Positions 38,849-51,052 of a stretch of DNA of 64,000 bases are shown in pieces. The DNA is taken from NCBI RefSeq assembly GCF_018494065.1, contig NZ_JABBFR010000009.1, forward strand, positions 1-64,000, read 5' to 3'. This DNA is from Rosenbergiella gaditana (lineage in GTDB: Bacteria > Pseudomonadota > Gammaproteobacteria > Enterobacterales > Enterobacteriaceae). The notes beneath the pieces are model-generated. The model was not told the DNA's origin, did no database searches, and saw nothing but the letters and a program-made list of their open reading frames with translations. A program made the position numbers and the translations under genes. Numbering within the stretch: position 1 is the stretch's first letter; each line of letters opens with the position of its first letter.

Positions 38849-39487
38849 TCAACGAAGAAAGGGATTAGTTAATCGTTCATGACCGAGGGTTGAACCGGGG
38901 CCGTGACCGGGGATAAAAGTGACATCATCCCCGAGTGGTAATAATTTTTTTTCAATAGACGCGATCAGTTGTTGCGCGTTACCACGAGGAAAATCACTCC
39001 GCCCAACGCCCCCTTTAAAGAGCACGTCGCCAGAAAACAGTAATCGTTGTTCCGCCTGATAAAAGACGATATGGCCAGGCGTATGGCCGGGGCAATGTAA
39101 CACACTTAACTTAACCGCCCCAAGTTCTACACACTCCCCTTCATTTAACCATTGGTCTGGATAAAACACCGGACAATGCGGAAAACCAAACATTGCACTT
39201 TGCTGAGGTAGACTCTCAAATAGAAAATGGTCATCGCGATGGGGGCCTATCAATGGCACTTGAAACGCTTGCGCCAATACCTTTGCCGCGCCGACATGGT
39301 CTAAATGACCATGTGTCAGTAAAATTTTCTCTAACTTGATGGGATGTTGGCGCAGCAGAGCGATAATTTTGTCGGCCTCACCACCCGGGTCGATCAGCGC
39401 AGCTTTGGCGGTTTTAGTACAGACCACCAGGCTACAATTTTGCGAAAAGGCGGTTACCGGAATCAGTTGATAGGTAAGAGTACTCAT
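38849..39487 (-). CDS. gloC: Hydroxyacylglutathione hydrolase GloC (type II glyoxalase)
   Basis: A metallo-beta-lactamase-fold hydrolase acting on S-lactoylglutathione in methylglyoxal detoxification. The 212-residue protein has the metal motif [40 protein letters not shown] and the final [12 protein letters not shown]. The start at 39487 ([19 protein letters not shown]) matches E. coli YcbL; the open frame extends 30 codons into ycbK sequence. It follows ycbK by 13 bases. Confidence 0.94.
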   Translation of the reverse strand: MSTLTYQLIPVTAFSQNCSLVVCTKTAKAALIDPGGEADKIIALLRQHPIKLEKILLTHGHLDHVGAAKVLAQAFQVPLIGPHRDDHFLFESLPQQSAMFGFPHCPVFYPDQWLNEGECVELGAVKLSVLHCPGHTPGHIVFYQAEQRLLFSGDVLFKGGVGRSDFPRGNAQQLIASIEKKLLPLGDDVTFIPGHGPGSTLGHERLTNPFLR

Positions 39488-39500
39488 TGAATTCTTCACG

Positions 39501-40058
39501 TTAGGACCAATGCCGAACTGGACCAGTATCGATATGGACAAAATTACTCTTAGGGTAATACCCCACTCCACCTGCACTCATTTTAAGTGCGGCTTTGCGC
39601 ACATTACTCAGCGCAATGCCTTCAATATGAAAATCCATTGCTTGGCCTAACGTGTGATAGCTGTGCTTAGCAACTCCGCTGTGAGCACTTCTACCCCGTA
39701 AATGATTGTTCGTGGCAATGCTGCGAAAACCAGAAACCAGTTGAATAGGTTTACGAGTTTCCAGCATCACTTGTAAACGGTAGATATGTTCAAAAAGGTG
39801 TGGGTCAATCGCATGAATTTTATCTGCTCGATAATCACGGAAGAAATGATTAAGTCTTGCAAGCTCACTTGGGTTGTAAGTTTTACCGTTAAAAAATTCT
39901 GCTTGTAAACTCTCACCGGTATTGATGTTATTCAACGTCAGAATTTTTGGTCGCGAGGTCGATAAAGAGGCTTGTGCGAAGTGTGGTAAGCAAGATAAGC
40001 CCGCTGCAGCTGAGCCAAGTAAGAGCAATTTACGGCGATGTGAATCAATTTTTTCCAT
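39501..40058 (-). CDS. ycbK: Tat-exported M15-like peptidase YcbK (DUF882)
   Basis: A 185-residue periplasmic protein. A twin-arginine start ([15 protein letters not shown]) precedes a hydrophobic stretch ending AQA, consistent with Tat export as in E. coli YcbK. The DUF882/peptidase M15 domain holds [27 protein letters not shown] and FVHIDTG with likely zinc-binding His/Asp residues. It may be a murein peptidase, unproven. The start at 40058 fits E. coli; upstream ATG 40064 is an alternative. Confidence 0.9.
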   Translation of the reverse strand: MEKIDSHRRKLLLLGSAAAGLSCLPHFAQASLSTSRPKILTLNNINTGESLQAEFFNGKTYNPSELARLNHFFRDYRADKIHAIDPHLFEHIYRLQVMLETRKPIQLVSGFRSIATNNHLRGRSAHSGVAKHSYHTLGQAMDFHIEGIALSNVRKAALKMSAGGVGYYPKSNFVHIDTGPVRHWS

Positions 40059-40172
40059 GGGCATAACATCCGCGAGACAAGAGGACAAAAAAACAACAGA
40101 GGAACCATACTCAGAGTGTTGCCCTTCGTCAAGACTCAGACATGAGAACGATCAACTTAATTACACTTAGTA

Positions 40173-40201
40173 AAAAATTCAGCTGGCTTAGTCGCCAGCT
40201 G
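40173..40201 (-). terminator. Terminator after ldtD
   Basis: CAGCTGGC/GCCAGCTG perfect stem (40180-40201) followed on the minus strand by AATTTTTTAC. It separates ldtD from ycbK. Confidence 0.88.
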
Positions 40202-40209
40202 AGGGAAAA

Positions 40210-41991
40210 CTAGAGTAAAAACTTCTCGGCGTTACTGATTGAGCTCCATCCCGATCGTGCCAATTGGTCATAATTATAGATATCAGTACGGAATTGCGCC
40301 TGACCATCGTCGCTGACCCAAGCCGTTAGGTAATAAAGATTAACGGGGATACGGTGACGAATCGAAATAGGTCGAGTAGTGCGGCTATCCAAGGTCGATG
40401 AAATACGACTCTGATCCCACCCTACATCTTTTAGTAACAAACCGGCCAACTGTGCCGCTTTATTGACACGTACACAGCCTGAGCTGATTGCTCGTATATC
40501 CTGCTGAAATAGCCCATGATTTGGCGTGTCGTGTAAATAGATAGCATCAGAACTCGGCATATTAAATTTATAGCGTCCAAGGGAATTCTGCGGTCCCGGT
40601 GATTGCTGTACGCGATAAGGGAACGCTGAAGCTGAGACAGTTTGCCAGTTAACGCTTGCTGGATTAACCGGTGTTGCATCGGCTCCCCATCCAGAGTAGA
40701 GGGTGAAGTTATGCTTCGCTAAATAACTGGGATCCCTGCGTAATTTCGGTACTAAGTCTTCTCGAATTAAGGTATTCGGCACCGTCCAGGGTGGATTGAG
40801 GACAACACTGTTCAATGCGCTACGCATTAACGGTGTTTTCCTTTCCGGACGGCCAACAATAACGCGTGAGGAGAGGATGGTCTTGCCTTCTACATAATAA
40901 TTCAGTGAATAGTTGGCAATGTTAACCATGATGCCATTATGCATATCATCAGGTAATAAACGTAAACGTTGCATATTCAATGCAAGCAGCGTTGCACGCT
41001 GGTGCGGAGTAATATTCAACCACTCACGGGTTTTGAAACCGATAATACCGTCGTCGGTTAACCCCTGCCAATGTTGGAATCGTTTGACTGCCGAAACCAT
41101 CGCATCGGAATAAATACTCTCGGCAGGGCCACTGCTTACCGGCATTGACGTTGACGATGCCGGTGATGGGGATAACATTCTTTGCTGACTCGCTGCACTG
41201 ACCGGTTGAGGTTCAGGTGACGGAGACTGAGCAGGTTCAGAGGCCGCAGGAATTGAGGCTTGGGCTTGCGCCTCACTTAGCCAACCTGCACGCACTAAGA
41301 GCTGTCTAAGCTGCGGTACCGAAGGGTCACTATCGCCAGGACGTAATGTTCTATTCAACTCCAGCTTTGGCCAAGGTTTATTATCAGCCAGTAATACCAC
41401 CAGCGCTTTTTGCATCGGACGATATTGTGGATGCTGTGGCATCAATCCATCGATAAAATGCTGAGTGGTACCATGATTTACGGCTTGTATCCAGCGTCCT
41501 ACTAATGATGAACTTGGTGCAGTGAGGCGAAAACCGTTCGGACCATAAAACCAACTTTCCCCTTGTGCGGGTGCAGCATTCACAAATTGCAAATAACCTA
41601 ACAACGCGTCGGAAAGCACTACATCGCGTGCATCGCTGGATAAGTCACTACGGGTTAAGACCGATAGCCACCGAGCAAATTGCGGCTGCACGCCAGATAA
41701 TGCCACCTCAGAAAGCTGCTGCTCAAAACTGTGAATGGCGGCTTCATCCGTCCATAACGGTTGCTGATGATATTGACGATAGATCGAGGTCAACAAACTT
41801 CCATAGTAGGGCGAAACACCGGAGGGTAAGGCTTGGTAGACCGAAGAAATACGCGGGCTAGAAGTATTAGTATGATTGATAGGTGAGCTCGCCTGTTCAG
41901 GGGCTGCTTGCGCTGCCATTGAACTGCCGATCGCTAGTGACATACCGCCGAATAGCAATACCGGTTTGAGTTGAAAACACTTTAGAAACAT
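40210..41991 (-). CDS. ldtD: L,D-transpeptidase LdtD
   Basis: A periplasmic YkuD-domain enzyme that forms 3-3 cross-links in peptidoglycan, important under envelope stress. The 593-residue protein starts with a signal sequence ending MAAQA. A peptidoglycan-binding domain (DSDPSVPQLRQLLVRAG; VKRFQHWQGLTDDGIIG) is followed by the catalytic domain with HDTPNHGLFQQDIRAISSGC (catalytic Cys) and VRVNKAAQLAG. Between the two half PG-binding motifs is a Ser/Pro/Ala-rich stretch (about residues 258-300). The start at 41991 has AGGAG at ideal spacing; the longer frame is rejected. Confidence 0.95.
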   Translation of the reverse strand: MFLKCFQLKPVLLFGGMSLAIGSSMAAQAAPEQASSPINHTNTSSPRISSVYQALPSGVSPYYGSLLTSIYRQYHQQPLWTDEAAIHSFEQQLSEVALSGVQPQFARWLSVLTRSDLSSDARDVVLSDALLGYLQFVNAAPAQGESWFYGPNGFRLTAPSSSLVGRWIQAVNHGTTQHFIDGLMPQHPQYRPMQKALVVLLADNKPWPKLELNRTLRPGDSDPSVPQLRQLLVRAGWLSEAQAQASIPAASEPAQSPSPEPQPVSAASQQRMLSPSPASSTSMPVSSGPAESIYSDAMVSAVKRFQHWQGLTDDGIIGFKTREWLNITPHQRATLLALNMQRLRLLPDDMHNGIMVNIANYSLNYYVEGKTILSSRVIVGRPERKTPLMRSALNSVVLNPPWTVPNTLIREDLVPKLRRDPSYLAKHNFTLYSGWGADATPVNPASVNWQTVSASAFPYRVQQSPGPQNSLGRYKFNMPSSDAIYLHDTPNHGLFQQDIRAISSGCVRVNKAAQLAGLLLKDVGWDQSRISSTLDSRTTRPISIRHRIPVNLYYLTAWVSDDGQAQFRTDIYNYDQLARSGWSSISNAEKFLL

Positions 41992-42070
41992 CCCTGACTC
42001 CTTACCTTGTTTAGACACGCACCAAAAAGTTCAATGTTTTTTATTATTTTCTTCCTTTGAAGTGTAAACG

Positions 42071-42103
42071 AAAAAACGACATTTGTTATAATCAAATGTC
42101 GTT
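42071..42103 (-). terminator. Terminator of the cmoM-mukFEB operon
   Basis: AACGACATTTG/CAAATGTCGTT perfect 11-base stem with 7-base loop, followed on the minus strand by TTTTCG. Confidence 0.92.
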
Positions 42104-42134
42104 TAATCGGGAAAAATTGATAATTCTGCTTTAT

Positions 42135-45100
42135 CTAATTTAGTTCATTCAACGATTCCGAGGGGACCTGTGCTGGGGAGACCTCAGGGGAAAATCCTTT
42201 TAATCCAACCACATGAACATGCTCAATCTCATTAACGACTTTACGTATTAATTTATACGTCGTGCCTTTTTCCGGGCTAATATTTTCTGGTGCCGCGATC
42301 ACTAATTGCATCTCAAGCCGTTCACATAATTCAAAGAGTGTGGCAATTGAGCGTGCATCAAGACGGGCCGCTTCATCTAAGAACAGTAAGCGACACGGAG
42401 AAATATCTTTCCCTCTCAAACGACGAGATTCATCTTCCCAACTTTGTACCACCATGACCAAAATAGACATCCCGGTACCGATCGCTTCACCCGTCGAAAG
42501 CGCCCCGCTCTCGGCACGTAACCATCCGTCAGAGCCGCGATTCACTTCTACTTCCATCTCCAAGTAATTACGGTAATCCAGTAATTCTTCACCGATGACT
42601 TGTGGAGTGCGGCTCCCTAGATCGATATGGGGATTAAGACGTTGATAAAGTTTCGCTAAGGCTTCAGAGAAGGTCAAGCGTTGACTATTGAACAGGTCCT
42701 GATGCTGCTCATGATCTTGAGCCAGCGTCTCCAAGAGCATTGAGTGTGCTTCACGGACATTGACATTTAAGCGTACGCTATTGACCTGCCCGAATTTCAC
42801 CGCTTGTAGACCTTGGTTCAATTGGCGGATACGTGTTTGCTCGCGTTGAATCGTTTTACGGATAATATTCGCGGCACTGCGTGAACTGATCGCCAGCGTT
42901 TGCTCGCGCGACGTTAACTCTTCCGTTAATCGGTTAAGCTCGATTTCCATCTGTTCGATAGCTTCGATAGGGTCATCGGTACGGATGATATCTTGACGAA
43001 TACGTTCACGCAGGTGCTGATAAACCGCGATAAAGAAGCGAATTTTGCGCTCTGGAAAACGTGGCTCTTCTGAGAGTCGTAATACATCGCGCAAATGTTC
43101 ATTATCGGCCACTGCTAAGCGCAATGCCCCCAGCGCTTTATCCGACATTGAGCGCAGTTCATCGCCGCCGAGATAGGCAAGTTCACGACGATGTAAGCGT
43201 CTCTCCAACCCGTTCTCTTTAACTAAACGCAGGACCGTACACCAACCTGCTTTAGCGCTGACGACCTGATTACGACTCTGGCTATAATCCCGTTCAACCT
43301 TACGTAAGCGTTTTTGTAAGGACTCCATTTCCGCTTCACAGAAGGTCAATTGTTTTTCCAATTGATGACGACGAGCGCGGTTATGGCTTAACTGATGGTA
43401 GAGTGAATCTCGCAATTCTTTTGCTTGTCGCTCTGCATTCGGATCAGCTTTTGCTCCCAGTGCTTGCATCTCTTGTTGCAGCTCAGAGAGCATATCACGC
43501 TTCGCGTCGTAAGAGCTTTTTAACGAGGCAAGCAACTGGCTGCTTTGGGCTAATTGTTGCTGATGCTGGCGTAGGCGATCACGAAGCTCGGCACGCTCGC
43601 TCTCGGCGTGTTCCAACTGCTGACGTAATTTTTGCGTTAAATCGCTATTGCCATCAACCATTCCTTCTGCTTCAAAATAGTTAAAGTGCGCACGACGTTG
43701 GACCACCTCCGTCAGGGCAAAGGCTTGCTGACGGTAAGCACGCTGCTGCTGCTGTGCAGTGTGGTAATCGTCCTGTAACTGTTGATGTTGTTCCGGATCG
43801 CTTTGTAGTACGCCAATCATCGGTTCCAATTTGGCTAATTTCTGCCCAAATTGATGTAAGAAGCGCGCAGCGTCTTGCGCCTCTTCAACCTGTTCACGTA
43901 GCTCTTCATATCGATCCGCTAACGTCTCGTCTAACAGTAAATTAACGCGTGGAAGGAGACGGTTGAGGTGTGCAACGCCTTCACGGGCACTCTCAAATTG
44001 CTGACGTTGCTGCTGCGTATTCGCTTCATGTTGCGCCATCGCCCGTTCAATATCGGTACGACGCGTTGTGAGCTGGCGGATTTGCGCTTCAGGATCTTGT
44101 TCAAAAGCAATGGCCAAATGGCTGCCAATAAAGCGACTGAATGATTGGTGTAGGCGCTGTGACTTCTGGACATCGAAAGAGAGTGTGGCATATTTTTCGC
44201 TTAACACATCACGCTCTTGAGAGAGAAGTTCCAATTGGTTTTCACGTGCTGCGCGACCAAACAGAGGCACTTTCGGGAAACGTGAATAGCGCCACTGACG
44301 ATCAGCGGTTTTAACCACTACCGCTTGGTTCAACTCTTCAACACTAAAGACGCTGTCGTCAAAGGATTGTGGATCCCCTTCAATCAAGTAGAGATCTTCA
44401 GGACAATCTTCAAGATCGGCTAATAGTGCCTGTACTGGCGCCAATTCTGGAACAACGATCGCATGACGAGAAGGACCGTATAATGCCGAGAAGTAAGGCG
44501 CATCCTCAAGGGTAACGTCATCATAAATTTCCGATAACAACACACCACCAAACTTCTCAGCCAGATGGTTTAAGCGACTATCTTCCGCTCCGCCTGGTTG
44601 ACTTAGGCGTTCGATTTGCTGTTCAACTTGACGTCGACGGCTTGCCACTTCATCACGTTCGACGGTGGTTTCACGCTCGCGTTCCAGCAGATACTGCATA
44701 TATTCGGTCACCTGACTGCTTTGCGTAAAGACTTGACCGGTCTGTTCGCTCAATTGTGTCAGGATTTCTTGTGCCGCTAACCAATGAGGCGCTCGATTGG
44801 TCAGAGTACTGATTTTTTCACGGATTTGATCCAAGGATTGGCGATGGAGTAAACGTTGCTCACTGGCTTCGTCTACGCCCGCACCAAGCTGTTCAATACG
44901 TGCTTCATATTCGCGATGTAAGTCCTCTAGTGCATCAGCTTCAAACTGCTGCCCTTGGCGTTTACAGAACTCAACCAACAGACGTTCCGCATCATGCTGT
45001 TCGCGGAGCCGTTGTTCCAATTCAGAGAGGCGTAGGCGTAATGAAGGTAATTGGTCAGCAAGATGGCGCTGTTGTTGCGCCTCACGCAGCACTTCACGCC

Positions 45101-46592
45101 CTACTTGCCACGCCTCGCCACGATTGATGGGACCCCTAATTTGTTGAACCAGTTCTAGCGCTTGATTAAATTGGCTGTGTGCAGCTTGAGCGACACTGAG
45201 CTTTTGTTCTAAGTTGAGCAGTAAGTGCGTCGCATCCTCTTCACGTGCCTGAAAACGTGCCTGCCATTCTGCCGCATTGTCAGACGATAAATCATCAAGG
45301 TGACACAGGTCTTTTGCGCGCTGAAGCGCATTTATCGCCTGCTGATATTGAATTGCACGCGTTTGCTGTACATCAAGCGCTTGTTGAAAGTTAGCTAGCT
45401 GACTTTTAAGTTCATCCACTTCAATCTCAGAGGCCTCAACGTTCGCTTGATGCTCTTCGTTGATCTCTTGTGCTTCAGCCACCACCTCTTGTTGCTCTTC
45501 TAGACGATAAGAGAGCTCTTCGATCTCGTTTTCATAACGCTCGATTTTTTCTTGTTGGCGTACCGCATTCTGCACTACAGTAAGGTGATCACTGGCCGCT
45601 TGATATTCGCTTTCCAAGTCCCCTTCAGCCCCAACATGTTCGGATAGCTCGCGGGCCATTTCTACATGACGGAACTGTTCGGTGTTAAGTTGATGGCGAC
45701 CCGTCAGTAACTCTTGACGCAGTGCAATCGCCCCATCCAAATTGATACGGCGATCATTGGCATGGCGCATATAGTCAGAAGCAACGTACTGGGTCGCTTC
45801 AGTAATGAGGTGTTTGAATAGACTCCGATCCGCTTGGGTGACACGAATAGCTTCGAGTGTCATTCTGTTTTCACGTAATGCCCCTTCCATATCTTGGAAA
45901 GCCTTACGCACCCCACCGTTCTCAGGTAACAAATAATCGCGGAGTGAACGGGTGATGGTACTCGAAATCCCACCGTAGAGTGAGGCTTCAATTAATCGAT
46001 AAAATTTACTGCGATCACTTTGGCTGCGTAAACGGCGAGGAACGATACCGTGATCAAACATCATGCTGTGATAATCGGTGACCGAACCGTACGCTTTAAA
46101 GGCCATGACCTGTTGCGCATCAATCCGTTCTTTGACTTCACTTAGTGGTCGCACCTTAGCCTGACGGCTATTCAATACTTCTGTCAATAAATCAGTCGGT
46201 AACGTGTCTTCTGGGACATCGTGAATACTGAAGGGTTTGATATCAACTTTTTTGTCACGACCGGCCACTTGTTGTAGCCTCACACCAACTAATGAGCGCT
46301 GTCCACGGGAGTTAACAACGTCTAACGCAGCATAACAGACACCTGGTCGAAGTTTACCGTGTAATCCTTTATCCCGTGAACCCGTTGTTGCACCGGCTTC
46401 AGTAGTATTACGGAAGTGCAAAAGGGTTAAGTCAGGGATCAACGCGGTGATAAAAGCCGCCATTGTCGTTGATTTACCCGCTCCGTTACCGCCTGATAAG
46501 GTCGTGACCAATTCATCGAGATCAAAGGTACGGGCAAAAAAGCCATTCCAGTTTATTAGGGTAAGCGAACGAAACTTTCCACGTTCAATCAT
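42135..46592 (-). CDS. mukB: Chromosome condensin MukB
   Basis: The SMC-like subunit of MukBEF, which loops and segregates the chromosome. 1,485 residues against 1,486 in E. coli. Walker [13 protein letters not shown] lies near residues 33-44, followed by two long coiled-coil arms around a hinge near residues 650-780 (rich in E/Q heptads, as in [21 protein letters not shown]). The C-terminal head has [16 protein letters not shown] and Walker [14 protein letters not shown]. Its start overlaps the mukE stop in an ATGA. Fully intact. Confidence 0.98.
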   Translation of the reverse strand: MIERGKFRSLTLINWNGFFARTFDLDELVTTLSGGNGAGKSTTMAAFITALIPDLTLLHFRNTTEAGATTGSRDKGLHGKLRPGVCYAALDVVNSRGQRSLVGVRLQQVAGRDKKVDIKPFSIHDVPEDTLPTDLLTEVLNSRQAKVRPLSEVKERIDAQQVMAFKAYGSVTDYHSMMFDHGIVPRRLRSQSDRSKFYRLIEASLYGGISSTITRSLRDYLLPENGGVRKAFQDMEGALRENRMTLEAIRVTQADRSLFKHLITEATQYVASDYMRHANDRRINLDGAIALRQELLTGRHQLNTEQFRHVEMARELSEHVGAEGDLESEYQAASDHLTVVQNAVRQQEKIERYENEIEELSYRLEEQQEVVAEAQEINEEHQANVEASEIEVDELKSQLANFQQALDVQQTRAIQYQQAINALQRAKDLCHLDDLSSDNAAEWQARFQAREEDATHLLLNLEQKLSVAQAAHSQFNQALELVQQIRGPINRGEAWQVGREVLREAQQQRHLADQLPSLRLRLSELEQRLREQHDAERLLVEFCKRQGQQFEADALEDLHREYEARIEQLGAGVDEASEQRLLHRQSLDQIREKISTLTNRAPHWLAAQEILTQLSEQTGQVFTQSSQVTEYMQYLLERERETTVERDEVASRRRQVEQQIERLSQPGGAEDSRLNHLAEKFGGVLLSEIYDDVTLEDAPYFSALYGPSRHAIVVPELAPVQALLADLEDCPEDLYLIEGDPQSFDDSVFSVEELNQAVVVKTADRQWRYSRFPKVPLFGRAARENQLELLSQERDVLSEKYATLSFDVQKSQRLHQSFSRFIGSHLAIAFEQDPEAQIRQLTTRRTDIERAMAQHEANTQQQRQQFESAREGVAHLNRLLPRVNLLLDETLADRYEELREQVEEAQDAARFLHQFGQKLAKLEPMIGVLQSDPEQHQQLQDDYHTAQQQQRAYRQQAFALTEVVQRRAHFNYFEAEGMVDGNSDLTQKLRQQLEHAESERAELRDRLRQHQQQLAQSSQLLASLKSSYDAKRDMLSELQQEMQALGAKADPNAERQAKELRDSLYHQLSHNRARRHQLEKQLTFCEAEMESLQKRLRKVERDYSQSRNQVVSAKAGWCTVLRLVKENGLERRLHRRELAYLGGDELRSMSDKALGALRLAVADNEHLRDVLRLSEEPRFPERKIRFFIAVYQHLRERIRQDIIRTDDPIEAIEQMEIELNRLTEELTSREQTLAISSRSAANIIRKTIQREQTRIRQLNQGLQAVKFGQVNSVRLNVNVREAHSMLLETLAQDHEQHQDLFNSQRLTFSEALAKLYQRLNPHIDLGSRTPQVIGEELLDYRNYLEMEVEVNRGSDGWLRAESGALSTGEAIGTGMSILVMVVQSWEDESRRLRGKDISPCRLLFLDEAARLDARSIATLFELCERLEMQLVIAAPENISPEKGTTYKLIRKVVNEIEHVHVVGLKGFSPEVSPAQVPSESLNELN

Positions 46593-47314
46593 GCGTCATC
46601 ACCTTCTTGTTGCCCCTCGGCCACATCATCATCGGCACTCTCCTTTTCTTCATCAGTCAGGCCTGAACCGGTTTCTATTTCTACCGCTTCGCCTTCACGG
46701 ATTAAGCGTAATTGCGCTTCTCGTGGGTCATCGCCGCTACGGACTTCCGCACCAAAACGAAAGACTGACTCTTTGATTCTAAATTTACTGCTATCGTTCG
46801 CCATAAACCACACCATTCCTAAGCGTCGTAAGCGGTTTAAGGAGGAACGTACCTTATCCAGTAGTTTTGCTCTGTCTACATCAGACCCGGTGGAACGTTG
46901 ATTGACAAAACGTAGTAACTTACTCTCATCCGCCAAACTTAACAGTTCGTCATATAGCTCTTGAAAGGTAAAGATCCCCTCATTCGCTAATCGTTCAGGA
47001 CTGAGATAGAGGTAGCATAAAATTTTACCGACCATCATATCTAATTCCGACAGCACCGAACGCGCAATCAAGGTTGTCGAACGTGGACGGAGATAGAAGA
47101 ATCCTTCTGGTGCACGAACTAATTCCACATGGTAGCGCGTATAAAACTCAGCAAGTTCGTGCTCGAAGTCCATCAACAAAGCATGTTGGTCAAGATCTTC
47201 CAGACTAATATGGCGACCCGCACGCAGTTGACTGTCTAAGGCTGGAAATAAGGGGTTAGCAAGAGCTTGTGCCAATTTAACTGGCATTACTTGTTCAATA
47301 TTTGTCGATGACAT
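46589..47314 (-). CDS. mukE: Condensin subunit MukE
   Basis: The winged-helix accessory subunit bridging MukF and MukB. 241 residues. The core [32 protein letters not shown] and [18 protein letters not shown] are near identical to E. coli, while the acidic tail ([20 protein letters not shown]) is variable. The start at 47314 (MSSTNIEQ) matches E. coli and overlaps mukF by 20 bases. Confidence 0.97.
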   Translation of the reverse strand: MSSTNIEQVMPVKLAQALANPLFPALDSQLRAGRHISLEDLDQHALLMDFEHELAEFYTRYHVELVRAPEGFFYLRPRSTTLIARSVLSELDMMVGKILCYLYLSPERLANEGIFTFQELYDELLSLADESKLLRFVNQRSTGSDVDRAKLLDKVRSSLNRLRRLGMVWFMANDSSKFRIKESVFRFGAEVRSGDDPREAQLRLIREGEAVEIETGSGLTDEEKESADDDVAEGQQEGDDA

Positions 47315-48617
47315 GTGCCTGCACCTTAGCGCCATATTCATTAATAGTGTGCCATTCAGCAGGCAATCCTGCTAAATCGGCTTCAGAAACCCCCAACTGC
47401 ACCGCTTGGTCAACCACAATGCGTGCTAGGTCAAAATGTCGGGCTCGAGGGTATTGTGCGAGATAAAGCTTCATTACCTCTGCAAGATTTAGCGGTTTGC
47501 CTTCACGTCGATAGACCTGAAGCGCTTGTTCGATCATCGCCGCCAGTTGCTCGCGAATTTCATTAAATTCTTCAAATTCTAGTTCTGGCGGAAGTTCCCC
47601 CATCACATCATCGTTGCGTAACGTCATTTCGTCGTCACGCGTATCATATAACCGTTCAGCGCTGCTGTAGGTTAATGCCCAAGGCGCATCGAGATAGCCC
47701 TGTACTGATTGCCTTAACCGCTGTGCGAAGACACGGTTTTTATCTAAGTCGATCGCTGTCCGAATAAACTTGTGCACATGGCGATCATAACCAATCCATA
47801 AATCGATGGCTTGTTGGCCCCAACTGATAATTCTGTCTAATTTATTTTGCAATTCGAAAATTAATTTATCGATATAGGACAGGTCAGGGATGCCATAGAT
47901 CGACTCTTGAATAACCAAGAGATGGGTTTGGAGTTTATCGCCCGCCGCTTCTAAGGTATCTTGCAGTTCACGCAAGGTTCCCGACGTTTCCGAAAGCAAG
48001 ATTTCACAGCTGGAGATAGCGGCTCGCCAATCTTTATTTAATAAGTCTGCAATCTCTTGCTTGATTTGCTGTTGTTGCTCGTCCATTTGACGCTGAGTTA
48101 AATCAATGCTGTCAAAGATTTCTGCGACCGAATACTTAAGCGGTGCAAACACGTTGCGGTGCCAGTGGAATTGATCACCATCCTGATGAGCGTCATCCGC
48201 AGCGCGTTTCAGTTCCTGACCTACTATGGATAACTGCATCGACAAGCGTAAGGTTGAGAACTCTTTTTGCCGCACATAATAGTCTGTTATGCCGATCGCC
48301 AAAGGTGTTAAGCGATAAATTGCATAGCCTTCGGCTTGCTCGGAGGTGAATCGGTTAAGAATGCGCTGCTTAACCATATCGTTAATTGCATTGTTACCGC
48401 GAAGCTCAACCGTTTCTGGACTCTGTTCGAAGACATTACTGACATGCTTAAAAGCATCTAATAATTCAGTTTCCGTTAACTCGCCCTCAATACGTTCGCC
48501 ATTAAGCGTTGCGATGGCGAGTAGAAAGGCTAATCGCTCAACGGGAAGAGAGATAGCAAAATCACTTTTACGGGCCCACGACACTAGCTCAGGTATGGTC
48601 TGGGTAAAATCACTCAT
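47295..48617 (-). CDS. mukF: Condensin kleisin MukF
   Basis: The kleisin subunit of MukBEF: 440 residues, with an N-terminal winged-helix dimerisation domain ([19 protein letters not shown]), a helical middle that touches the MukB neck, an acidic linker ([13 protein letters not shown]) and a C-terminal winged helix binding the MukB head. Its ATG overlaps the cmoM stop (ATGA), indicating coupling. Confidence 0.97.
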   Translation of the reverse strand: MSDFTQTIPELVSWARKSDFAISLPVERLAFLLAIATLNGERIEGELTETELLDAFKHVSNVFEQSPETVELRGNNAINDMVKQRILNRFTSEQAEGYAIYRLTPLAIGITDYYVRQKEFSTLRLSMQLSIVGQELKRAADDAHQDGDQFHWHRNVFAPLKYSVAEIFDSIDLTQRQMDEQQQQIKQEIADLLNKDWRAAISSCEILLSETSGTLRELQDTLEAAGDKLQTHLLVIQESIYGIPDLSYIDKLIFELQNKLDRIISWGQQAIDLWIGYDRHVHKFIRTAIDLDKNRVFAQRLRQSVQGYLDAPWALTYSSAERLYDTRDDEMTLRNDDVMGELPPELEFEEFNEIREQLAAMIEQALQVYRREGKPLNLAEVMKLYLAQYPRARHFDLARIVVDQAVQLGVSEADLAGLPAEWHTINEYGAKVQAHVIDKY

Positions 48618-49399
48618 AGCTCGTCCTTTATTGCGGGCTTACGTGCCGTGACGTGGATATAACGCCCTAAACTCATAAAAGGTTCCTGACGACTGTAACG
48701 CCGTTCCATTTCTATAATCCCCTCTTCACCGTTTGCTGAAGGAGGCAGATCGCGGATGAAGTCACTGAACACTCGAATTCCTGCTTTGCTTTCAATGTCA
48801 AAACCAACGTTTTGTAACCATTGCTCTACATCCGCCGGATCTCTTGGATGATCAGGCGAAAGTGTCTTTTTCTTTCGCTTCTTCATATGAGCGTTAAGAT
48901 AACCGAAATTGCCTAAGGTTAAATTCTGCAGCGTTAAGCCATGAACGTTATAAAACATCAATGATAACACGCCACCCGGTGATAAGGTGTCGAATAAAGC
49001 AGCGAGTGTTTTTTCAGGCTCGGCGATCCACTCAAGCACCGCATGGAATAAGACGATGTCGACAGGATTTTCCAGCTGCTCACCGATTTGTTGAGCACTG
49101 GTTTGGATGAACGTCATCTGCGAATCAACACCCTGCTCTTTTGCGTGCTGTTTCGCACGGATCAACATCTGCTCAGAGACGTCACATAACGTAATGTGAT
49201 GACCACGCTGCGCTAAGCCGGCAGAGATTTGACCTATCCCCCCTCCCGCATCAAGAATCGATAAAGCAGCATTGGGAAAAGTCGCCAAAATCTGATCTAA
49301 CTCTTCCCAGAGTATAATCTGTCGTATACGCCCCTTAAGGGTGCCATAGATGTTTTGGGCAAAACGTTCTGCCAAATCATCAAAATTCCGATCCATCAT
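48614..49399 (-). CDS. cmoM: tRNA 5-carboxymethoxyuridine methyltransferase CmoM
   Basis: A SAM-dependent enzyme forming mcmo5U at wobble position 34 of certain tRNAs. The 261-residue protein begins [19 protein letters not shown], has motif [13 protein letters not shown] and motif [11 protein letters not shown], and ends [12 protein letters not shown] as in E. coli SmtA/CmoM. The start at 49399 has GGAG at good spacing. First gene of the muk operon. Confidence 0.96.
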   Translation of the reverse strand: MMDRNFDDLAERFAQNIYGTLKGRIRQIILWEELDQILATFPNAALSILDAGGGIGQISAGLAQRGHHITLCDVSEQMLIRAKQHAKEQGVDSQMTFIQTSAQQIGEQLENPVDIVLFHAVLEWIAEPEKTLAALFDTLSPGGVLSLMFYNVHGLTLQNLTLGNFGYLNAHMKKRKKKTLSPDHPRDPADVEQWLQNVGFDIESKAGIRVFSDFIRDLPPSANGEEGIIEMERRYSRQEPFMSLGRYIHVTARKPAIKDEL

Positions 49400-49522
49400 A
49401 GTGATACTCCGCATAAACGACAGAGGAAATATGCTATTTTGTCACAGCTCTAATATGAATGGAGCTATTGCCTGCAGAATCCTGTGTTGGGTGCTGTTTT
49501 TTCGTTCAATTCGGTGCTATCT

Positions 49523-50281
49523 ATGCTGTTTACACTAAAAAAAATAATAGGTGGCTTATTGCTACCGCTTCCATTTTTATTAGTAATGCTTGGTGTTGGA
49601 CTGTTTTTATTGTGGTGTAGTCAACGTCAACGCCTTGCTAAAATCTGCCTTACGACTGCTTGGCTTCTGCTGCTATTATTAAGTTTACAGCCAGTTGCCG
49701 ACCGCTTATTAACACCGATTGAGAACCACTACCCAACCCTAAACCATCCCACAGACGTTGCAGCAATTGTCGTACTCGGTGGCGGATACACTTATAACCC
49801 ACAGTGGGCGCCCAGTTCCAACTTATTAGGAAACAGTTTACCAAGGATCACAGAAGGGATCAGACAATGGCGAATGAACCCCTCGGCTAAACTTATTTTT
49901 ACCGGGGCCGCCGCGGGTGATAATCCACGCAGCAATGCAAGCGTGGCTGAACAGGTCGCGGAAACACTCGGGATCCCCAAAGATAAAATGGTAACCTTGG
50001 ATGCCCCTCGTGATACTCGCCAAGAGGCGATTGCCGTGAAACAATTACTCGGAGATAAACCTTTTATTTTGGTGACCTCCGCCAATCATCTACCAAGAGC
50101 CCTGCAATTTTTCGCTGAGCAACATTTATCACCCATTCCGGCACCTGCCAATCAGTTAGCCATTCACTCACCACTAAATAGTTGGGAGCGAGTTATACCT
50201 TCGTCTTATTGGCTGAGCCATAGTGAACGGGCTTGGTATGAGGGTTTAGGAAGGGCTTGGCAGTGGATGACTCAAGGTTAG
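49523..50281 (+). CDS. elyC: Envelope biogenesis factor ElyC (DUF218)
   Basis: An inner-membrane protein of 252 residues with two N-terminal hydrophobic helices (about 5-30 and 38-55) and a DUF218 domain (AAIVVLGGGYTYNPQW; LVTSANHLPRA). In E. coli ElyC supports peptidoglycan synthesis at low temperature by affecting undecaprenyl-phosphate use. The start at 49523 matches E. coli, and its stop lies inside a hairpin shared with convergent kdsB. E. coli ycbJ is absent here. Confidence 0.94.
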   Translation: MLFTLKKIIGGLLLPLPFLLVMLGVGLFLLWCSQRQRLAKICLTTAWLLLLLLSLQPVADRLLTPIENHYPTLNHPTDVAAIVVLGGGYTYNPQWAPSSNLLGNSLPRITEGIRQWRMNPSAKLIFTGAAAGDNPRSNASVAEQVAETLGIPKDKMVTLDAPRDTRQEAIAVKQLLGDKPFILVTSANHLPRALQFFAEQHLSPIPAPANQLAIHSPLNSWERVIPSSYWLSHSERAWYEGLGRAWQWMTQG

Positions 50282-50297
50282 CCCCTGAGGGCTAACC
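50276..50297. terminator. Shared hairpin between elyC and kdsB
   Basis: GGTTAGCCC-CTGA-GGGCTAACC, perfect 9-pair stem including the elyC stop codon. No T run on either side, so it may act as a weak terminator or mRNA end stabiliser. Confidence 0.6.
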
Positions 50298-50303
50298 AAG
50301 GCA

Positions 50304-51050
50304 TTACGCTAAGACTTCTCGCACTCTTTCAAGATCTTCAGCCGTATCAACCCCTACAGTGGGTATCACTTGTGCTAGTGCGACGTGGATTTTTTCACCG
50401 TTCCACAATACTCGTAGTTGTTCAAGTAATTCGCACTGCTCGAGCGGGCAAGGTTCCCAAGTAATATATCGTCGAATAAATCCTGCGCGGTAAGCATAAA
50501 TCCCGAGATGACGTTGGAACTGATCACCAATAGTGGCCTGAGACTGCGCAAAACGCTCACGATCCCATGGGATAGTGGCTCTCGAAAAATACAGTGCGTA
50601 GCCCTGTTTATCGGTAACGACTTTGACCGCATTAGGATTAAAGGCCTCATGCGCGTCAGTAATCGGTGCCGATAGCGTTGCCATGCCACATTCGGCACTG
50701 GCTAAGTTAGTTGCCACTTGTTTGATGATAACAGGCGGTATCAACGGCTCATCACCTTGCACATTGACAATAATTGTCGAATCATCAAATTTGTATTTTT
50801 CAATCACCTCTGCCAAACGTTCAGTGCCCGATTGATGATCGACACGGGTCATACAGACTTCACCGCCTGCAGCTTCAACCGCTGCCGCTACGTCAGCGTG
50901 ATCGGTTGCGACGATGACTCGGTCAGCACCCGCAGCCCGTGCTTGATTCAACACATGAACAATCATCGGTTGACCGTGAATGTCGGCTAAAGGTTTACCC
51001 GGTAACCGCGATGAGGCATAACGTGCCGGAATGATTACCACAAAGCTCAT
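50304..51050 (-). CDS. kdsB: 3-deoxy-manno-octulosonate cytidylyltransferase
   Basis: Activates Kdo to CMP-Kdo for lipopolysaccharide core synthesis. 248 residues as in E. coli, with the nucleotidyltransferase start [21 protein letters not shown], the [10 protein letters not shown] motif and HLGIYAYR. Its ATG lies two bases after the ycaR stop; with lpxK and msbA it forms a lipid A/Kdo operon. Confidence 0.97.
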   Translation of the reverse strand: MSFVVIIPARYASSRLPGKPLADIHGQPMIVHVLNQARAAGADRVIVATDHADVAAAVEAAGGEVCMTRVDHQSGTERLAEVIEKYKFDDSTIIVNVQGDEPLIPPVIIKQVATNLASAECGMATLSAPITDAHEAFNPNAVKVVTDKQGYALYFSRATIPWDRERFAQSQATIGDQFQRHLGIYAYRAGFIRRYITWEPCPLEQCELLEQLRVLWNGEKIHVALAQVIPTVGVDTAEDLERVREVLA

Positions 51051-51052
51051 TG

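Noticed and set aside
38918..38930. matS-like site (GTGACATCATCCC)
   Set aside because: Two mismatches to the palindromic MatP consensus; not better than chance. No full matS match was noticed on reading.
43403..43684. Long open frames opposite mukB and other large genes
   Set aside because: They lie antisense to conserved coding sequence, lack ribosome binding sites and show no family features; they are codon-bias shadows.
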